Shown here piece by piece: positions 25,235-36,253 of a DNA stretch of 57,680 bases; the first letter of the stretch is position 1, and every line of letters begins with the position of its first letter. The position numbers were made by a program, and so were the translations under genes. This DNA comes from Azotosporobacter soli (lineage in GTDB: Bacteria > Bacillota > Negativicutes > SG130). The notes below the pieces were generated by a model. It saw only the letters and a list, made by a program, of their open reading frames with translations, was not told the origin of the DNA and made no database searches. The DNA lies in NCBI RefSeq assembly GCF_030542965.1, contig NZ_JAUAOA010000024.1:1-57680 (forward strand). The letters run 5' to 3'.

Positions 25235-26218
25235 ATGAGTGCGGAAGCAAAAATGGAGATCGGTACCCTGTCGGTCTCGACATCACCCCATATCAGGAGT
25301 GAAGAGTCCATCAGCAAAATCATGTGGAGCGTCAATGCTGCATTGGCTCCGGCAGCCCTGTTTTCAGTCTACAATTTCGGCATGCCGGCGGTAACCAATC
25401 TCTTATTGTGTATTATCAGTGCGGTATTCACCGAGTACCTGGTCTTGCGCTGGCAGGGCAAGGATAATGTGATTTGCGACGGCAGCGCGGTTCTTACCGG
25501 CTTGCTCTTGGCAATGAACATCCCGGCAGGTTTGCCGTGGTATATGCCGGTCTTCGGTTCTGTGGTGGCAATCGGCATTGCCAAACATACGATGGGCGGT
25601 CTTGGTTATAATATTTTCAATCCGGCGTTGATCGGACGGGCTTTTTTGCTTGCATCCTGGCCGATTGCGATGACAACCTGGCCGACGCCTGCTTCTTTGC
25701 TGGGTAAGGTCGACGCTGTGACGTCGGCAACGCCGCTTGGCATCATGAAGCTGCAAGGCTATGAAAAACTGGTCGCTCTGTTCGGCGACAAAATGGAAAT
25801 GTATAAGTCGCTCTTCATTGGGACCAGAGGCGGCAGTGCGGGCGAAACGTCGGCGGTGCTCCTGCTCTTGGGCGGCGCGTACCTGATTTATAAAGGTTAT
25901 ATCAACTGGCAGGTGCCGGTCACGATGATTGCGACGGTTGGCGTGCTGACCGGAGTATTCGGCGGTGATCCGATCGTTCACATGATGTCCGGCGGTTTGA
26001 TCCTCGGTGCATTTTATATGGCGACCGACATGGTTACGATTCCGATCACGATCAAGGGGCAAGTCATTTTCGCGATTGGCGCGGGACTTCTGACGGTGCT
26101 GATTCGCCTTTTGGGCGGCTATCCGGAAGGCGTTTGCTATGCAATCTTGCTGATGAACTGCGTCACGCCGTTGATCGATCGTTTGGTACGGCCTAAAAAA
26201 TACGGAGCAAGGGGGTAA
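25235..26218 (+). CDS. rnfD: Rnf complex subunit RnfD (flavinylated membrane subunit)
   Basis: A 327-aa membrane protein with about eight to nine helices (NqrB/RnfD family). The covalent-FMN threonine is expected in VTSATPLGIMK near residue 165. The conserved NIFNPALIGRAFL lies near residue 127. It carries electrons within the Rnf complex, which couples ferredoxin:NAD+ oxidoreduction to ion transport. Flavinylation needs ApbE, which is not encoded in this window. Confidence 0.97.
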   Translation: MSAEAKMEIGTLSVSTSPHIRSEESISKIMWSVNAALAPAALFSVYNFGMPAVTNLLLCIISAVFTEYLVLRWQGKDNVICDGSAVLTGLLLAMNIPAGLPWYMPVFGSVVAIGIAKHTMGGLGYNIFNPALIGRAFLLASWPIAMTTWPTPASLLGKVDAVTSATPLGIMKLQGYEKLVALFGDKMEMYKSLFIGTRGGSAGETSAVLLLLGGAYLIYKGYINWQVPVTMIATVGVLTGVFGGDPIVHMMSGGLILGAFYMATDMVTIPITIKGQVIFAIGAGLLTVLIRLLGGYPEGVCYAILLMNCVTPLIDRLVRPKKYGARG

Positions 26219-26223
26219 GAGGC

Positions 26224-26793
26224 ATGTCTCATGATGCACACGGCCATGACGCCGATGATAATATTTTCAAGATAGGCATTAACATGACCATCGCCTGCCT
26301 GTTATCCGGTGCGATTATTGCCGGCGTATATGCTTTCACTGCGCCGGTGGCGGCGAACTCAAGAATCGAACTGAAGAACAATGCGATGAAAGCCGTCGTC
26401 AGCGACGCGCAGGAATTCACGCCGATTGCCGGTAAGACCGATTGGTATCTGGCGAAGAAAGACGGCAAGACGGTTGCTTATGTCGTACCTGCAGAAACGA
26501 AAGGCTACGGCGGTGCGATCAAAATGGTTCTCTCGGTTACGCCGGACGGCAAGGTGATGGACTATAAGATTCTGCAGCATAACGAGACGCCGGGACTGGG
26601 CGATAAGGCTGGCGAACCTAAGTTCAGCAAACAGTTTGTCGGCAAGGCAGCCGAGGCGCTCGAAGTGGTGAAAGTGCCGACGGATAAGAACATCCAGGCG
26701 CTGACCGGCGCGACGATTACATCGCGTGCTGTCACTAAAGGCATTAAGGAAGCGGTAGAAGAAGTGGTTGCTTATGCGGCCGCCAATAAATAG
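26224..26793 (+). CDS. rnfG: Rnf complex subunit RnfG (FMN-binding, periplasmic-facing)
   Basis: A 189-aa protein with one N-terminal membrane helix (about residues 18-40) and an FMN-binding domain. The flavinylation motif LTGATITSRAV lies near residues 159-169 (Thr of S/TGAT). Five bases separate it from rnfD. A His/Asp-rich start (MSHDAHGHDADDN) is unusual but probably only a soluble leader. Confidence 0.96.
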   Translation: MSHDAHGHDADDNIFKIGINMTIACLLSGAIIAGVYAFTAPVAANSRIELKNNAMKAVVSDAQEFTPIAGKTDWYLAKKDGKTVAYVVPAETKGYGGAIKMVLSVTPDGKVMDYKILQHNETPGLGDKAGEPKFSKQFVGKAAEALEVVKVPTDKNIQALTGATITSRAVTKGIKEAVEEVVAYAAANK

Positions 26794-26808
26794 AAGGAGG
26801 TGCAGACT

Positions 26809-27438
26809 ATGAATTTATGGCAGATTTTCATCAAAGGCGTATTTGAACAAAACCCGATCTTTCGTTTGGCGCTGAGTCTGTGTCCTGCTCTGGCGGTCAC
26901 ATCTACAGCGATGAATGCGACGGCGATGGGAGTGGCAGTACTGTTTGTTATTACGGCGAACAATATGGTTGTCTCCGTGTTTCGCAAACTGGTCAATCCC
27001 AAAGTGCGTGTTCCGGTTTACATCACTTCGATCGCGACGATCGTTACGGTCGTCCAACTGGTGATGGAGGCGTATACGCCGCTGTTGTACAAGGAATTGA
27101 GCATTTATTTGGCGCTGATCGTCGTATTCGCAATCATCTTGGCCCGGGCCGAGGTGTTTGCGGCGAAGAATTCCATCGTACCGTCGATGTTTGACGGACT
27201 GGGCATGGGCGCTGGTTTCGCACTGGCGATGATTTTGGTCGGCATGATCCGCGAACTTTTTGGTTCGGGATCCATCTACGGCATGCAGCTCCTGGGCGCA
27301 AGCTATGATCCGGCTTTGATTATGATCCTGCCGCCGGGCGGTTTCATCCTGATCGGCTTGATGATCGGCAGCTTCAATATCATTGGCGCGTATCAAGATC
27401 GAATGAAAGCTGAAAAAGCGAAAGGAGGCGTCGCCTGA
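26809..27438 (+). CDS. rnfE: Rnf complex subunit RnfE
   Basis: A 209-aa membrane protein with six helices (NqrD/RnfE family). It starts MNLWQIFIKGVFEQNPIF and has the conserved LCPALAVTSTAMNA near residues 24-37. The ATG at 26809 follows AAGGAGG; a GTG three codons earlier overlaps that site. Its stop overlaps the rnfA start (TGATG). With RnfA it forms the pseudo-symmetric ion-conducting and [2Fe-2S]-binding core. Confidence 0.95.
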   Translation: MNLWQIFIKGVFEQNPIFRLALSLCPALAVTSTAMNATAMGVAVLFVITANNMVVSVFRKLVNPKVRVPVYITSIATIVTVVQLVMEAYTPLLYKELSIYLALIVVFAIILARAEVFAAKNSIVPSMFDGLGMGAGFALAMILVGMIRELFGSGSIYGMQLLGASYDPALIMILPPGGFILIGLMIGSFNIIGAYQDRMKAEKAKGGVA

Positions 27439-28028
27439 TGGACATGTTAAAAGAGTATTTCACCCTGTTCATGGGTGCCGTCATCGTTAATAACTTTGTT
27501 CTGACACGTTTCCTCGGCCTTTGTATTTTCTTCGGCGTTTCCAAAAATCTAAATGCCTCCATCGGCATGGGGATGGCGGTAACGTCGGTTATGACGCTGA
27601 GCTCGATTCTGGCGTGGGTGGTATACAACTATGTGTTGCATCCGTTCCATCTGACGTTCCTGACTACGGCAGTCTTTGTTGTCATGATTGCCAGTTTTGT
27701 GCAATTGTTGGAGATGATCATCAAGAAACATGCTCCGACGTTGTATAATATGTGGGGCATTTATCTGGTGCTGATTGCCACGAACTGTATCGTGCTTGGC
27801 GTACCGCTCTTGAATGCGGAATCCAACTTCACCTTCGGCAAGAGCGTGGTGCATGCGATCGGTTCCGGCGCTGGTTTCGCCTTGGCGATCATCCTGATGG
27901 CCAGTCTGCGGGAAAAATTACAATATGCGGCTGTCCCTAAATCTTTGGAAGGTCTGGGCATTTCCTTCATTCTTGCAGGTATGCTGGCGTTGTCCTTCTT
28001 TGGATTTTCGGGCATGATTCCGCTATAA
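27438..28028 (+). CDS. rnfA: Rnf complex subunit RnfA
   Basis: A 196-aa, six-helix membrane protein (NqrE/RnfA family) with NNFVLTRFLGLCIFFGVS near residues 18-35 and ATNCIVLGVPLL near 112. The cysteines in those two segments are the conserved cluster ligands shared with RnfE. Translationally coupled to rnfE. Confidence 0.97.
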   Translation: MDMLKEYFTLFMGAVIVNNFVLTRFLGLCIFFGVSKNLNASIGMGMAVTSVMTLSSILAWVVYNYVLHPFHLTFLTTAVFVVMIASFVQLLEMIIKKHAPTLYNMWGIYLVLIATNCIVLGVPLLNAESNFTFGKSVVHAIGSGAGFALAIILMASLREKLQYAAVPKSLEGLGISFILAGMLALSFFGFSGMIPL

Positions 28029-28049
28029 CAGGGGCGGAGGAGAGATACA

Positions 28050-28940
28050 ATGAGTACTTCCATCTTAATCCTGCTTGTTTTGACAAGTCTGGGACTGGTA
28101 TTCGGCTTTATTCTGGCCTTTGCCAACAAGAAATTTGCTATTGAAGTAAATCCGTTGATTCATATCGTCGAGGATGTTTTGCCGAAAGGGCAGTGCGGCG
28201 CTTGCGGCTATGCCGGTTGTATGGCTTATGCCGAAGCGGTTGTCTTGAATCCCGACGTTCCGCCGAACCTTTGCACACCGGGCAAGGATGCGGTAGCTAA
28301 ACTGGTCGCCGAATTGACCGGGAAAGCGGCTGCGCCGATGGAACCGCAAATTGCGCAAGTGCTTTGCGCAGGCGGCGCCGGTAAAGCCAACCGTTCTTAT
28401 GCTTATAACGGCGTGTCGGATTGCGTGGCAGCGAACTTGCTGTTTGGCGGTCCGAAAATGTGCAAGCATGGCTGCATTGGTCTTGGAACCTGCGTGTCTG
28501 CTTGTCCGTTTGATGCAATGCGAATGAGTGAAGACGGTTTGCCGATTATTGATGAGGAAAAATGCACGGCTTGCGGCAAGTGCGTCTCGGTTTGTCCGAA
28601 GCGCGTGATTGCGCTCATGCCGATGACATCGCATGTGCGTGTTAACTGCAATTCGAAGGATAAAGGCGCGTTTGCCCGCAAGGCGTGCGGCGTTGCCTGC
28701 ATCGGTTGCTCACTTTGCATGCGGCAGTGTCCGCACGGCGCAATCAAGATGGAAAACAATCTGGCGATTGTCGATGCCAAGATTTGCGCAGCGCAGTGCT
28801 CCGACGCAGTGTGTCTGGCCAAGTGTCCGACAAAAGCGATCCGTCCGTTCGTAACCGGCATCGTGCCGGGACACGAGACGGAAGCGGACGTGCAGGCTGC
28901 ATGCTCGGCCTGTAACCCGCCGCCTGCTGCGCAGCAGTAA
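28050..28940 (+). CDS. rnfB: Rnf complex subunit RnfB (ferredoxin-accepting Fe-S protein)
   Basis: A 296-aa protein. It has one N-terminal membrane helix (residues about 5-24) and a Fes-type 4Fe-4S domain, GQCGACGYAGCMAYAEAV near 48-65, with a fourth Cys near 77. Several ferredoxin motifs follow (CIGLGTCVSACPFDAM, CTACGKCVSVCPKRVI, CIGCSLCMRQCPHGAI) and a cysteine-rich C-terminus. This is the entry point for electrons from reduced ferredoxin. Length and cluster number match clostridial RnfB. Last gene before a strong terminator. Confidence 0.97.
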   Translation: MSTSILILLVLTSLGLVFGFILAFANKKFAIEVNPLIHIVEDVLPKGQCGACGYAGCMAYAEAVVLNPDVPPNLCTPGKDAVAKLVAELTGKAAAPMEPQIAQVLCAGGAGKANRSYAYNGVSDCVAANLLFGGPKMCKHGCIGLGTCVSACPFDAMRMSEDGLPIIDEEKCTACGKCVSVCPKRVIALMPMTSHVRVNCNSKDKGAFARKACGVACIGCSLCMRQCPHGAIKMENNLAIVDAKICAAQCSDAVCLAKCPTKAIRPFVTGIVPGHETEADVQAACSACNPPPAAQQ

Positions 28941-28942
28941 TA

Positions 28943-28990
28943 AAAAAGTCGCCCCACACGTTGAAAGCAACGTCTGGGGCGACTTTTTTT
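28943..28990 (+). terminator. Intrinsic terminator of the rnf operon
   Basis: AAAAAAGTCGCCCC pairs with GGGGCGACTTTTTT, with an inner ACGTTGAAAGCAACGT hairpin. Confidence 0.93.
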
Positions 28991-29019
28991 ATTATACGGA
29001 ACCATGCCGGACCTGCAGG

Positions 29020-29113
29020 AGCGTTCTGTTTTCAAAGCGAAAAGAAAGCGGTGAGTTTGGCAATATAAACATCTTCCTTTCCTCTCCATCTTCGCAGCTA
29101 TCGTGTTAAAATG
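29020..29113. repeat. Intergenic repeat, CGTGTTAAAA family (copy 3)
   Basis: AATATAAACATCTTCC, a pyrimidine stretch with CATCTTCG and then ATCGTGTTAAAA follow the same order as the spacers before valS and before folC. The left part (AAAGCGAAAAGAAAG) is partly complementary to the right. Confidence 0.35.
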
Positions 29114-29253
29114 TTGTTGTCGCCATATAGGAGTGGCGCAGTGGTCTTAAAAGTGAAAAGAGCGAATTTGCACTGCTGTTGCGTTAAAATTCCGTCATTG
29201 AAATACTGTGAAAAACTTAATGAATTTGCGCTGCGAATTATTGCTTTGCCGGT

Positions 29254-29282
29254 TTGCAAGTTGGGGCAAGATGCGGTACAAT
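29254..29282 (+). promoter_or_regulatory. Promoter before the NusG-II gene
   Basis: TTGCAA (29254-29259) and TACAAT (29277-29282), 17 bases apart, lie 30 bases before the start codon. It could drive the run of genes toward mrdA. Confidence 0.6.
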
Positions 29283-29311
29283 AATGGAGATTAACCGACA
29301 AGGTGAGTGGC

Positions 29312-29689
29312 ATGCTGACAAAAGCGGATAAGATCCTGATCGTAGTATTGCTGTCTGCAGCATTGGCCGGAATCAGCGCTAGTTTTTATCTGGCTGCGCA
29401 TGAGAGCGGTGAGAAAATTGCTGAAGTCAGAGTGGCGGGACAGGTCGTTAAAACAATGACCCTGCGCCAAGGTTACCGGGAAGAATTCACTCTGCGCCAA
29501 GGCGACGAAGTCAATGTCATCGAAGCGGATAATGGGAGGATTAGGATCCGGGAAGCGAATTGTCCGGATCATCTTTGCGTTCAACAAGGTTGGGTGAGTT
29601 TGCCTAATCAGCAGTTGGTCTGTCTGCCTTTTCGCGTGACGGTTAAGGTTACAACGACCGAGAGCGAACTGGACGATATCGCCCGTTAA
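29312..29689 (+). CDS. NusG domain II-containing secreted/membrane-anchored protein
   Basis: A 125-aa protein with an N-terminal membrane anchor (about residues 7-28) and a beta-rich NusG_II domain. It includes REANCPDHLCVQQGWVS, with the Cys pair conserved in this family, and LVCLPFRVTVKV. The family typically neighbours Rnf/ApbE and Gx-transporter genes, as here. Function unproven. ATG at 29312 with AAGGTGAG preferred over GTG at 29303. Confidence 0.82.
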   Translation: MLTKADKILIVVLLSAALAGISASFYLAAHESGEKIAEVRVAGQVVKTMTLRQGYREEFTLRQGDEVNVIEADNGRIRIREANCPDHLCVQQGWVSLPNQQLVCLPFRVTVKVTTTESELDDIAR

Positions 29690-29710
29690 CTGGGAACAGG
29701 AGTAGTTAGA

Positions 29711-30241
29711 GTGGATAAAAAGGACATTCGGCGTCTCATTTTGCTGGCCTTATTTGTTTCCATGGCCAGCGTTCTTCATGTAGTTGAAGGATGGTTGCCG
29801 TTACCCTTGCCCGTTCCGGGCATGAAACTGGGATTGGCGAATCTGATGTCGTTGGTGGCATTGGTGCTTCTTGGCTGGCGGGCTGCTTTTTATGTGGTGT
29901 TTGGGCGTGTCTTTATCGGCTCCCTTTTTGGCGGGACCTTTATGGGGCCGTCTTTTGCCATGAGTGTCAACGGCGCCGTGGCCAGCGTTCTGGTTATGAC
30001 GCTGGCGTACCATAGGTTGCGGCCGCTCTTTTCGTTGGTCGGCATCAGCTTGCTGGGTGCGATTGCACATAATCTGGCGCAGTTGGCGGTTGCGGCTCTG
30101 TTGGTGGGCAGCGAGACCATGTTTTGGTATTTGCCTTATTTGCTGTTGTTTGCGCTTCCTACGGGTGTGGGAACCGGTTATACGGCGGCCTACTTTTTAT
30201 TGAAACTTCCCCGTGGGACATTCACTGAAAAAAATGTGTGA
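29711..30241 (+). CDS. Gx transporter family membrane protein
   Basis: A 176-aa protein with five to six membrane helices. The VPGMKLGLANLMSLVAL (near 33-49) and FGRVFIGSLFGGTFMGPSF (near 64-82) segments identify the Gx_transp family. Members are often mislabelled heptaprenyl diphosphate synthase component I because they precede polyprenyl synthase genes. An ECF S-component-like role is possible but unproven. The start codon is GTG. No polyprenyl synthase follows here. Confidence 0.8.
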   Translation: MDKKDIRRLILLALFVSMASVLHVVEGWLPLPLPVPGMKLGLANLMSLVALVLLGWRAAFYVVFGRVFIGSLFGGTFMGPSFAMSVNGAVASVLVMTLAYHRLRPLFSLVGISLLGAIAHNLAQLAVAALLVGSETMFWYLPYLLLFALPTGVGTGYTAAYFLLKLPRGTFTEKNV

Positions 30242-30276
30242 ACAGTCTGTGGGGGCGAAAAACGGGAGGGACGACG

Positions 30277-30549
30277 TTGCGCAGTGGAAGTAGTAATAAT
30301 TACGGCATGCTGATCTTGTTTTTGATTACCGGTGCTGTTTTGGGCGGTATCTTAGGGGAAATTATTTCCCGCTCCGACATGCTGGCTGGCGTAGCGCCGT
30401 ATTTGGTCAGACATTTTGTCATTTTGGATATTCCGCCGGTTACTGTCAATTTATATGTAATCAAATTGATTTTGGGCTTAACGCTGCAACCCAATTTGAT
30501 CAGCATTTTGGGAATGGTACTGGCGATTATTTTGTTTCGCAATGTCTAG
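30277..30549 (+). CDS. DUF4321 family small membrane protein
   Basis: A 90-aa protein with two membrane helices: an N-terminal glycine-rich helix (GMLILFLITGAVLGGILGE) and a C-terminal one near LISILGMVLAIILF. The layout matches DUF4321, which commonly lies before maf-radC-mre in clostridia. I chose TTG at 30277, preceded by CGGGAGGG; the in-frame start at 30238 overlaps the previous gene and adds 13 untypical residues. Function unknown. Confidence 0.72.
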   Translation: MRSGSSNNYGMLILFLITGAVLGGILGEIISRSDMLAGVAPYLVRHFVILDIPPVTVNLYVIKLILGLTLQPNLISILGMVLAIILFRNV

Positions 30550-30575
30550 CATTGGGTTGCGAGGGAGGTACTCGA

Positions 30576-31141
30576 ATGTGCGTCATACTGGCTTCCTCTT
30601 CGCCGCGGCGCAGCGAACTGCTTGCGCAGGTGAAGTGCAAATTTCATGCAGTGAACAGCGCTGTAGAGGAAGATAATGAACAGGCGCTGACGCCGCGCGA
30701 AATTGCGCTCGGCCATGCCTTTGCCAAAGCAAAGGACGTTGCGGCGCATTATCCGCCGGGAACGGTTGTCATCGGTGCGGATACGATTGTCGTCTTGGAC
30801 GGCAAGGTTTTCGGCAAGCCTTCAAATGAAGCGGATGCGGCTGCGATGTTGACGGCGTTATCGGGAAGAAAACATCAGGTTATGACAGGGATCGCAGTGC
30901 TGCAGGATGAGTCGGTTTTACTCGATTGTCCGGTGACGCAGGTGTATATGAAAGAGCTGATGCAAGACAGCATCGCTGCGTACGTTGCAAGCGGCGAACC
31001 GATGGATAAGGCTGGAGCCTATGGGATACAGGGCCTGGGGGCGTTATTGGTGGAAAAGATTGATGGCTGCTATTTTAACGTTGTGGGCTTGCCGCTCCAG
31101 GCATTGGCGGCGTTGCTCGAACAAGTGGGCGTGAAACTGCT

Positions 31142-31145
<4 letters not shown>
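30576..31145 (+). CDS. maf: Maf family nucleoside triphosphate pyrophosphatase
   Basis: A 189-aa house-cleaning NTP pyrophosphatase that hydrolyses dTTP/UTP or modified nucleotides. The N-terminal LASSSPRRSELL, then GADTIVVLDGKVFGKP near residue 68 and KAGAYGIQGLGALLVEKI near 145 are the family motifs. The ATG at 30576 follows GGGAGG. It overlaps radC by ATGA, the usual maf-radC-mreB order of Firmicutes. Confidence 0.95.
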
Positions 31146-32903
<1,758 letters not shown>

Positions 32904-32918
32904 GCGAGGTGACATGAC

Positions 32919-33809
32919 GTGCGCTTTTTGTATAATAAGACGGTAGCTTTATTGCTCCTGTTGTTTTTGGTGCTGTTTTTAGCGAATGGAGCGGCGGAAG
33001 GGCGGATCGGCTTTTCCATTTCAGAAGGTGTGATTACGACGCTTTTAGCGCCGATTGAGTATCTCACCGGCAAGGCCGGAGTTGCGACCCGTCACGCCAG
33101 CACGACGATAGGCGACCTGTGGGGAACTTATGAAGAGAACCAGGCATTGAAAGCGGAACGCGATAAACTGCGTCAGGAAGTGCTGGAACGCAGTGAAGTG
33201 GAAGCGGAAAACATCCGTTTGCGTTCCATGCTTGAGTATAAGCGCTCGGCACCGCAGTTTGACATGGTGATAGCGGCGATTATCGCACGTGACCCGGGAA
33301 CCTGGACGCAAAGCATCATTATCAATAAAGGCAGCGCCGACGGGATCGCCAAAGATATGCCGGTCGTTACGGCGCAAGGTTTGGTTGGCAACGTTGTCTC
33401 CGTGCATAATAGCACCGCGCGGATACAGCTGATGCTTGATCCGCGCAGTGCGGTAGGTGCTATTGTGCAGCGACCGGAATCGAGGGTGGCTGCCATTGTG
33501 GAAGGAAACGGGAATGATCCCTTTCAACCGAAGATGGTCAACATTCCGCGTGATGCCGATATTATCAAGGGAGACCGGATCGTGACGTCCGGTTATGGCG
33601 GGATTTATCCGAAGGGCCTTTTGGTCGGCGAGGTAAAAGACGTCGTCAATAATGAAGGCGGGTTGCTTAAACTGGCAGTCATTCATCCGGCGGTTAACTT
33701 TAACCAGCTGGAGGAAGTGAGCGTGATTATAAAATCACGCGAGCCGTTGCCGGTGTTGCCGGGCCAGGAAGCAAAGCCGCTTGCGCAAAGTGTTGGAGGG
33801 CCATCATGA
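32919..33809 (+). CDS. mreC: Rod-shape determining protein MreC
   Basis: A 296-aa protein with one N-terminal membrane helix (about 7-27), a coiled coil (about 65-105) and a periplasmic beta-rich domain with the typical VTAQGLVGNVVSV and SGYGGIYPKGLLVGEV segments. It scaffolds the elongasome with MreD and PBP2. GTG start at 32919 with GCGAGGTGA upstream. Overlaps mreD by ATGA. Confidence 0.96.
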   Translation: MRFLYNKTVALLLLLFLVLFLANGAAEGRIGFSISEGVITTLLAPIEYLTGKAGVATRHASTTIGDLWGTYEENQALKAERDKLRQEVLERSEVEAENIRLRSMLEYKRSAPQFDMVIAAIIARDPGTWTQSIIINKGSADGIAKDMPVVTAQGLVGNVVSVHNSTARIQLMLDPRSAVGAIVQRPESRVAAIVEGNGNDPFQPKMVNIPRDADIIKGDRIVTSGYGGIYPKGLLVGEVKDVVNNEGGLLKLAVIHPAVNFNQLEEVSVIIKSREPLPVLPGQEAKPLAQSVGGPS

Positions 33810-34291
33810 GGGAAATCACGCTTTGGGGCGTTTGCATCATCGCGTTGTTGGCGTTGCAGTCCACTGTAATTCCGATGCTGGCCGTTCAAGGCGGCAAAGC
33901 GGATCTTATGCTGCTTGTAGTTGTTTCGGCCGCTTTGATCGGCGGGCGAAATTACGGCGTTGCGATGGGCTTTTCTTGTGGTTTGCTGCAGGATTTGGCG
34001 GCAGGCGGTTTTTTCGGCTTGCATTTGTTGAGCAAATTGACGATCGGCTATGCCCTCGGCATGACGGAAGGCAAGGTTTACAAGGATAATCGCTTACTGC
34101 CGATTCTGGCGGCCGGCGCGACCTCGATTGCAGCCGGAGTCTTGATTTTGTTGCTTCTGGCGATGCTGGGGCAGAAGATCAGCTGGCTGAACAGCTTGTC
34201 AAATGTGATATTGCCGAGCGCCGCTTACAATATGGTGCTGGCGCTTTTGGTACATCGTTTCATGCAACGAATCTTTAAAGTGATTGAATAA
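33806..34291 (+). CDS. mreD: Rod-shape determining protein MreD
   Basis: A 161-aa protein of five to six membrane helices, with GFSCGLLQDLAAGGFFGLHLL near residue 53, the conserved segment of MreD. Membrane partner of MreC in the elongasome. Coupled to mreC. Confidence 0.94.
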   Translation: MREITLWGVCIIALLALQSTVIPMLAVQGGKADLMLLVVVSAALIGGRNYGVAMGFSCGLLQDLAAGGFFGLHLLSKLTIGYALGMTEGKVYKDNRLLPILAAGATSIAAGVLILLLLAMLGQKISWLNSLSNVILPSAAYNMVLALLVHRFMQRIFKVIE

Positions 34292-34304
34292 AGGAGGTGA
34301 GTCA

Positions 34305-36137
34305 GTGCGGGGAAAAATCATTCATAATCGGCTGGATATCCTGGCTGTTATCATTGTTTTAATTTTTATTGCCTTGATCAGCCGCCTGGCTTACCTGCAA
34401 ATTTATCAGGGGAACTATTACAGTAAGATGGCGGATGGGAACCGGATTCGGATCATCCCGGCCATGGCGCCGCGCGGCCTTTTGTATGACCGTAACGGCT
34501 CGCTGCTCGTTTCTAACCGGCCCGGCTTTATTGTTTCGCTCTTGCCGATTGCCGGTCCGATTCCGGAAGGTGTAATTGAAAAATTAGCGCCGATGCTGGC
34601 GATGTCCGCGGAGGATATCAAGTCTAAGCTGAAACAGCACAGCGGCTCATTCGATCCGATTCGCATCAAGGCCGACATCGGTCCGGAAATGGTGACGCGG
34701 ATTGAAGAGCGGCGTTCTGAGCTTCCAGGCGTCGTGATCGAAATCCAACCGATTCGCAATTATATTTATAATGAAAGCGCAGCGCATTTGTTTGGCTATG
34801 TCAGCGAAATAAATGATGTGGAATTGGAACGGTTGAAGGCAAACGGATATAAATCGGGCGACATAGTCGGCAAGTTTGGCTTGGAAAAAGTATACGACCG
34901 TGAACTGAGAGGCGTCGACGGCGGCGATCAGGTAGAGGTTGACGTTACGGGGCGGCCTGTCAATGTTTTGGGGAAAAAGGAAACGGTACCGGGAAAAAAT
35001 CTCGTGCTGACGATCGATTACCGGATTCAAAAAGCGGCAGAGGAAGCCGTGGAAGCGCAACTTAACTATTTGCAAACGAAGAGTGAGTTTCGCAATGCCA
35101 AGGCGGCAGCGGCCATCGCTTTGAATCCACAGACCGGTGAAGTGTTGGCGATGGTAAGCCGTCCGGCGTTCAATCCTAATCTTTTTGCCAAAGGCATTTC
35201 GGAAAAGGATTGGAAGGCGTTGAATGAAAACCCGTTTCATCCGATGGATAATAAGACAATCGCCGGCGAATATCCGCCAGGCTCAACCTTTAAGATTGTG
35301 ACTGGCACGGCAGCGCTTGAATTAGGTAAAGTAACGCCGGAGGAGAAAATCTTCGACAGTGGTCACCATTGGATTATTCCCAAAGGCAATGCCGAAGGCG
35401 AAGCGCTGGGCTGGATCAATTTCCGCGAAGCGCTGTCCAAATCAGACAATGTATATTTTTATGAAATGGGCAATCGTCTGGGTATTGATAATCTGGAAAA
35501 ATATGCGCGCATGTTTGGTCTCGGCGCTTTGACCGGCATCAAGCTGCAGGGCGAAAGCGACGGCTTGGTTGCTAATCGCCGCTATAAGGAAAAAGTCTAT
35601 AATGAAGAATGGTACTTATCGGAGACGTTTGACGCGGCAATCGGACAGGGATTTCAGCTGACGACGCCGCTGCAGGTGGCGGTCGTGATGAGCGAGATTG
35701 CCAATGGCGGCCATCGTTACCGTCCGTACTTGGTCAGCAAGATTACCGGTTCGCACGGCGAGGTGTTGCAAAACTTCCAGCCGGAAGAAATCGGTAAACT
35801 TGAAGTTTCTGCAAAGACGCTGCAATTGATCCGTGAATCGCTGCGTGATGTTGCGCAAGAAGGCGGTACGGGATATGGTGCATTCAAAGATTTTCCGGTT
35901 GCCATTGCCGGTAAGACCGGTACGGCTGAAAATCCGCACGGCAGCGACCACGGCTGGTTTGTCGCCTATGCGCCGTATGATAATCCGCGGATTGCGATTG
36001 CCGTCTTAGTTGAGCAAGGCGGCTTTGGCGCGGGCGCCGCGGCGCCGATTGCGCGCAAAATGTTGGAAGCCGCGTTTAATCTGAACCAGCCGCCGGTAGA
36101 AGGTGCACAATTGTATCAGCGGCATACGGTCTTATAA
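34305..36137 (+). CDS. mrdA: Penicillin-binding protein 2 (peptidoglycan transpeptidase)
   Basis: A 610-aa class B PBP. It has an N-terminal membrane helix (about 11-31), a PBP dimerisation domain (about 50-220, with NGSLLVSNRPGF) and a transpeptidase domain. The active site is PGSTFK near residue 325, followed by SDN near 382 and KTGTAE near 538. It crosslinks peptidoglycan during elongation with MreBCD and RodA. GTG at 34305 follows AAGGAGGTGAG. Confidence 0.96.
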   Translation: MRGKIIHNRLDILAVIIVLIFIALISRLAYLQIYQGNYYSKMADGNRIRIIPAMAPRGLLYDRNGSLLVSNRPGFIVSLLPIAGPIPEGVIEKLAPMLAMSAEDIKSKLKQHSGSFDPIRIKADIGPEMVTRIEERRSELPGVVIEIQPIRNYIYNESAAHLFGYVSEINDVELERLKANGYKSGDIVGKFGLEKVYDRELRGVDGGDQVEVDVTGRPVNVLGKKETVPGKNLVLTIDYRIQKAAEEAVEAQLNYLQTKSEFRNAKAAAAIALNPQTGEVLAMVSRPAFNPNLFAKGISEKDWKALNENPFHPMDNKTIAGEYPPGSTFKIVTGTAALELGKVTPEEKIFDSGHHWIIPKGNAEGEALGWINFREALSKSDNVYFYEMGNRLGIDNLEKYARMFGLGALTGIKLQGESDGLVANRRYKEKVYNEEWYLSETFDAAIGQGFQLTTPLQVAVVMSEIANGGHRYRPYLVSKITGSHGEVLQNFQPEEIGKLEVSAKTLQLIRESLRDVAQEGGTGYGAFKDFPVAIAGKTGTAENPHGSDHGWFVAYAPYDNPRIAIAVLVEQGGFGAGAAAPIARKMLEAAFNLNQPPVEGAQLYQRHTVL

Positions 36138-36165
36138 CCGGAGGAGGCGATCCTCCGGTTATTTA
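36135..36165 (+). terminator. Stem-loop terminator after mrdA
   Basis: TAACCGGAGGA and TCCTCCGGTTA form an 11-bp stem that includes the stop codon; the T run is short (TTT). Confidence 0.6.
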
Positions 36166-36253
36166 CAGGCAAAAAGAATCGGCAGCAGGAATTTGGCGGG
36201 AAAGAGCGAATTAGAGTTACAGATTATTATCTGCTGCTTTAGGAGAAGGTGCC

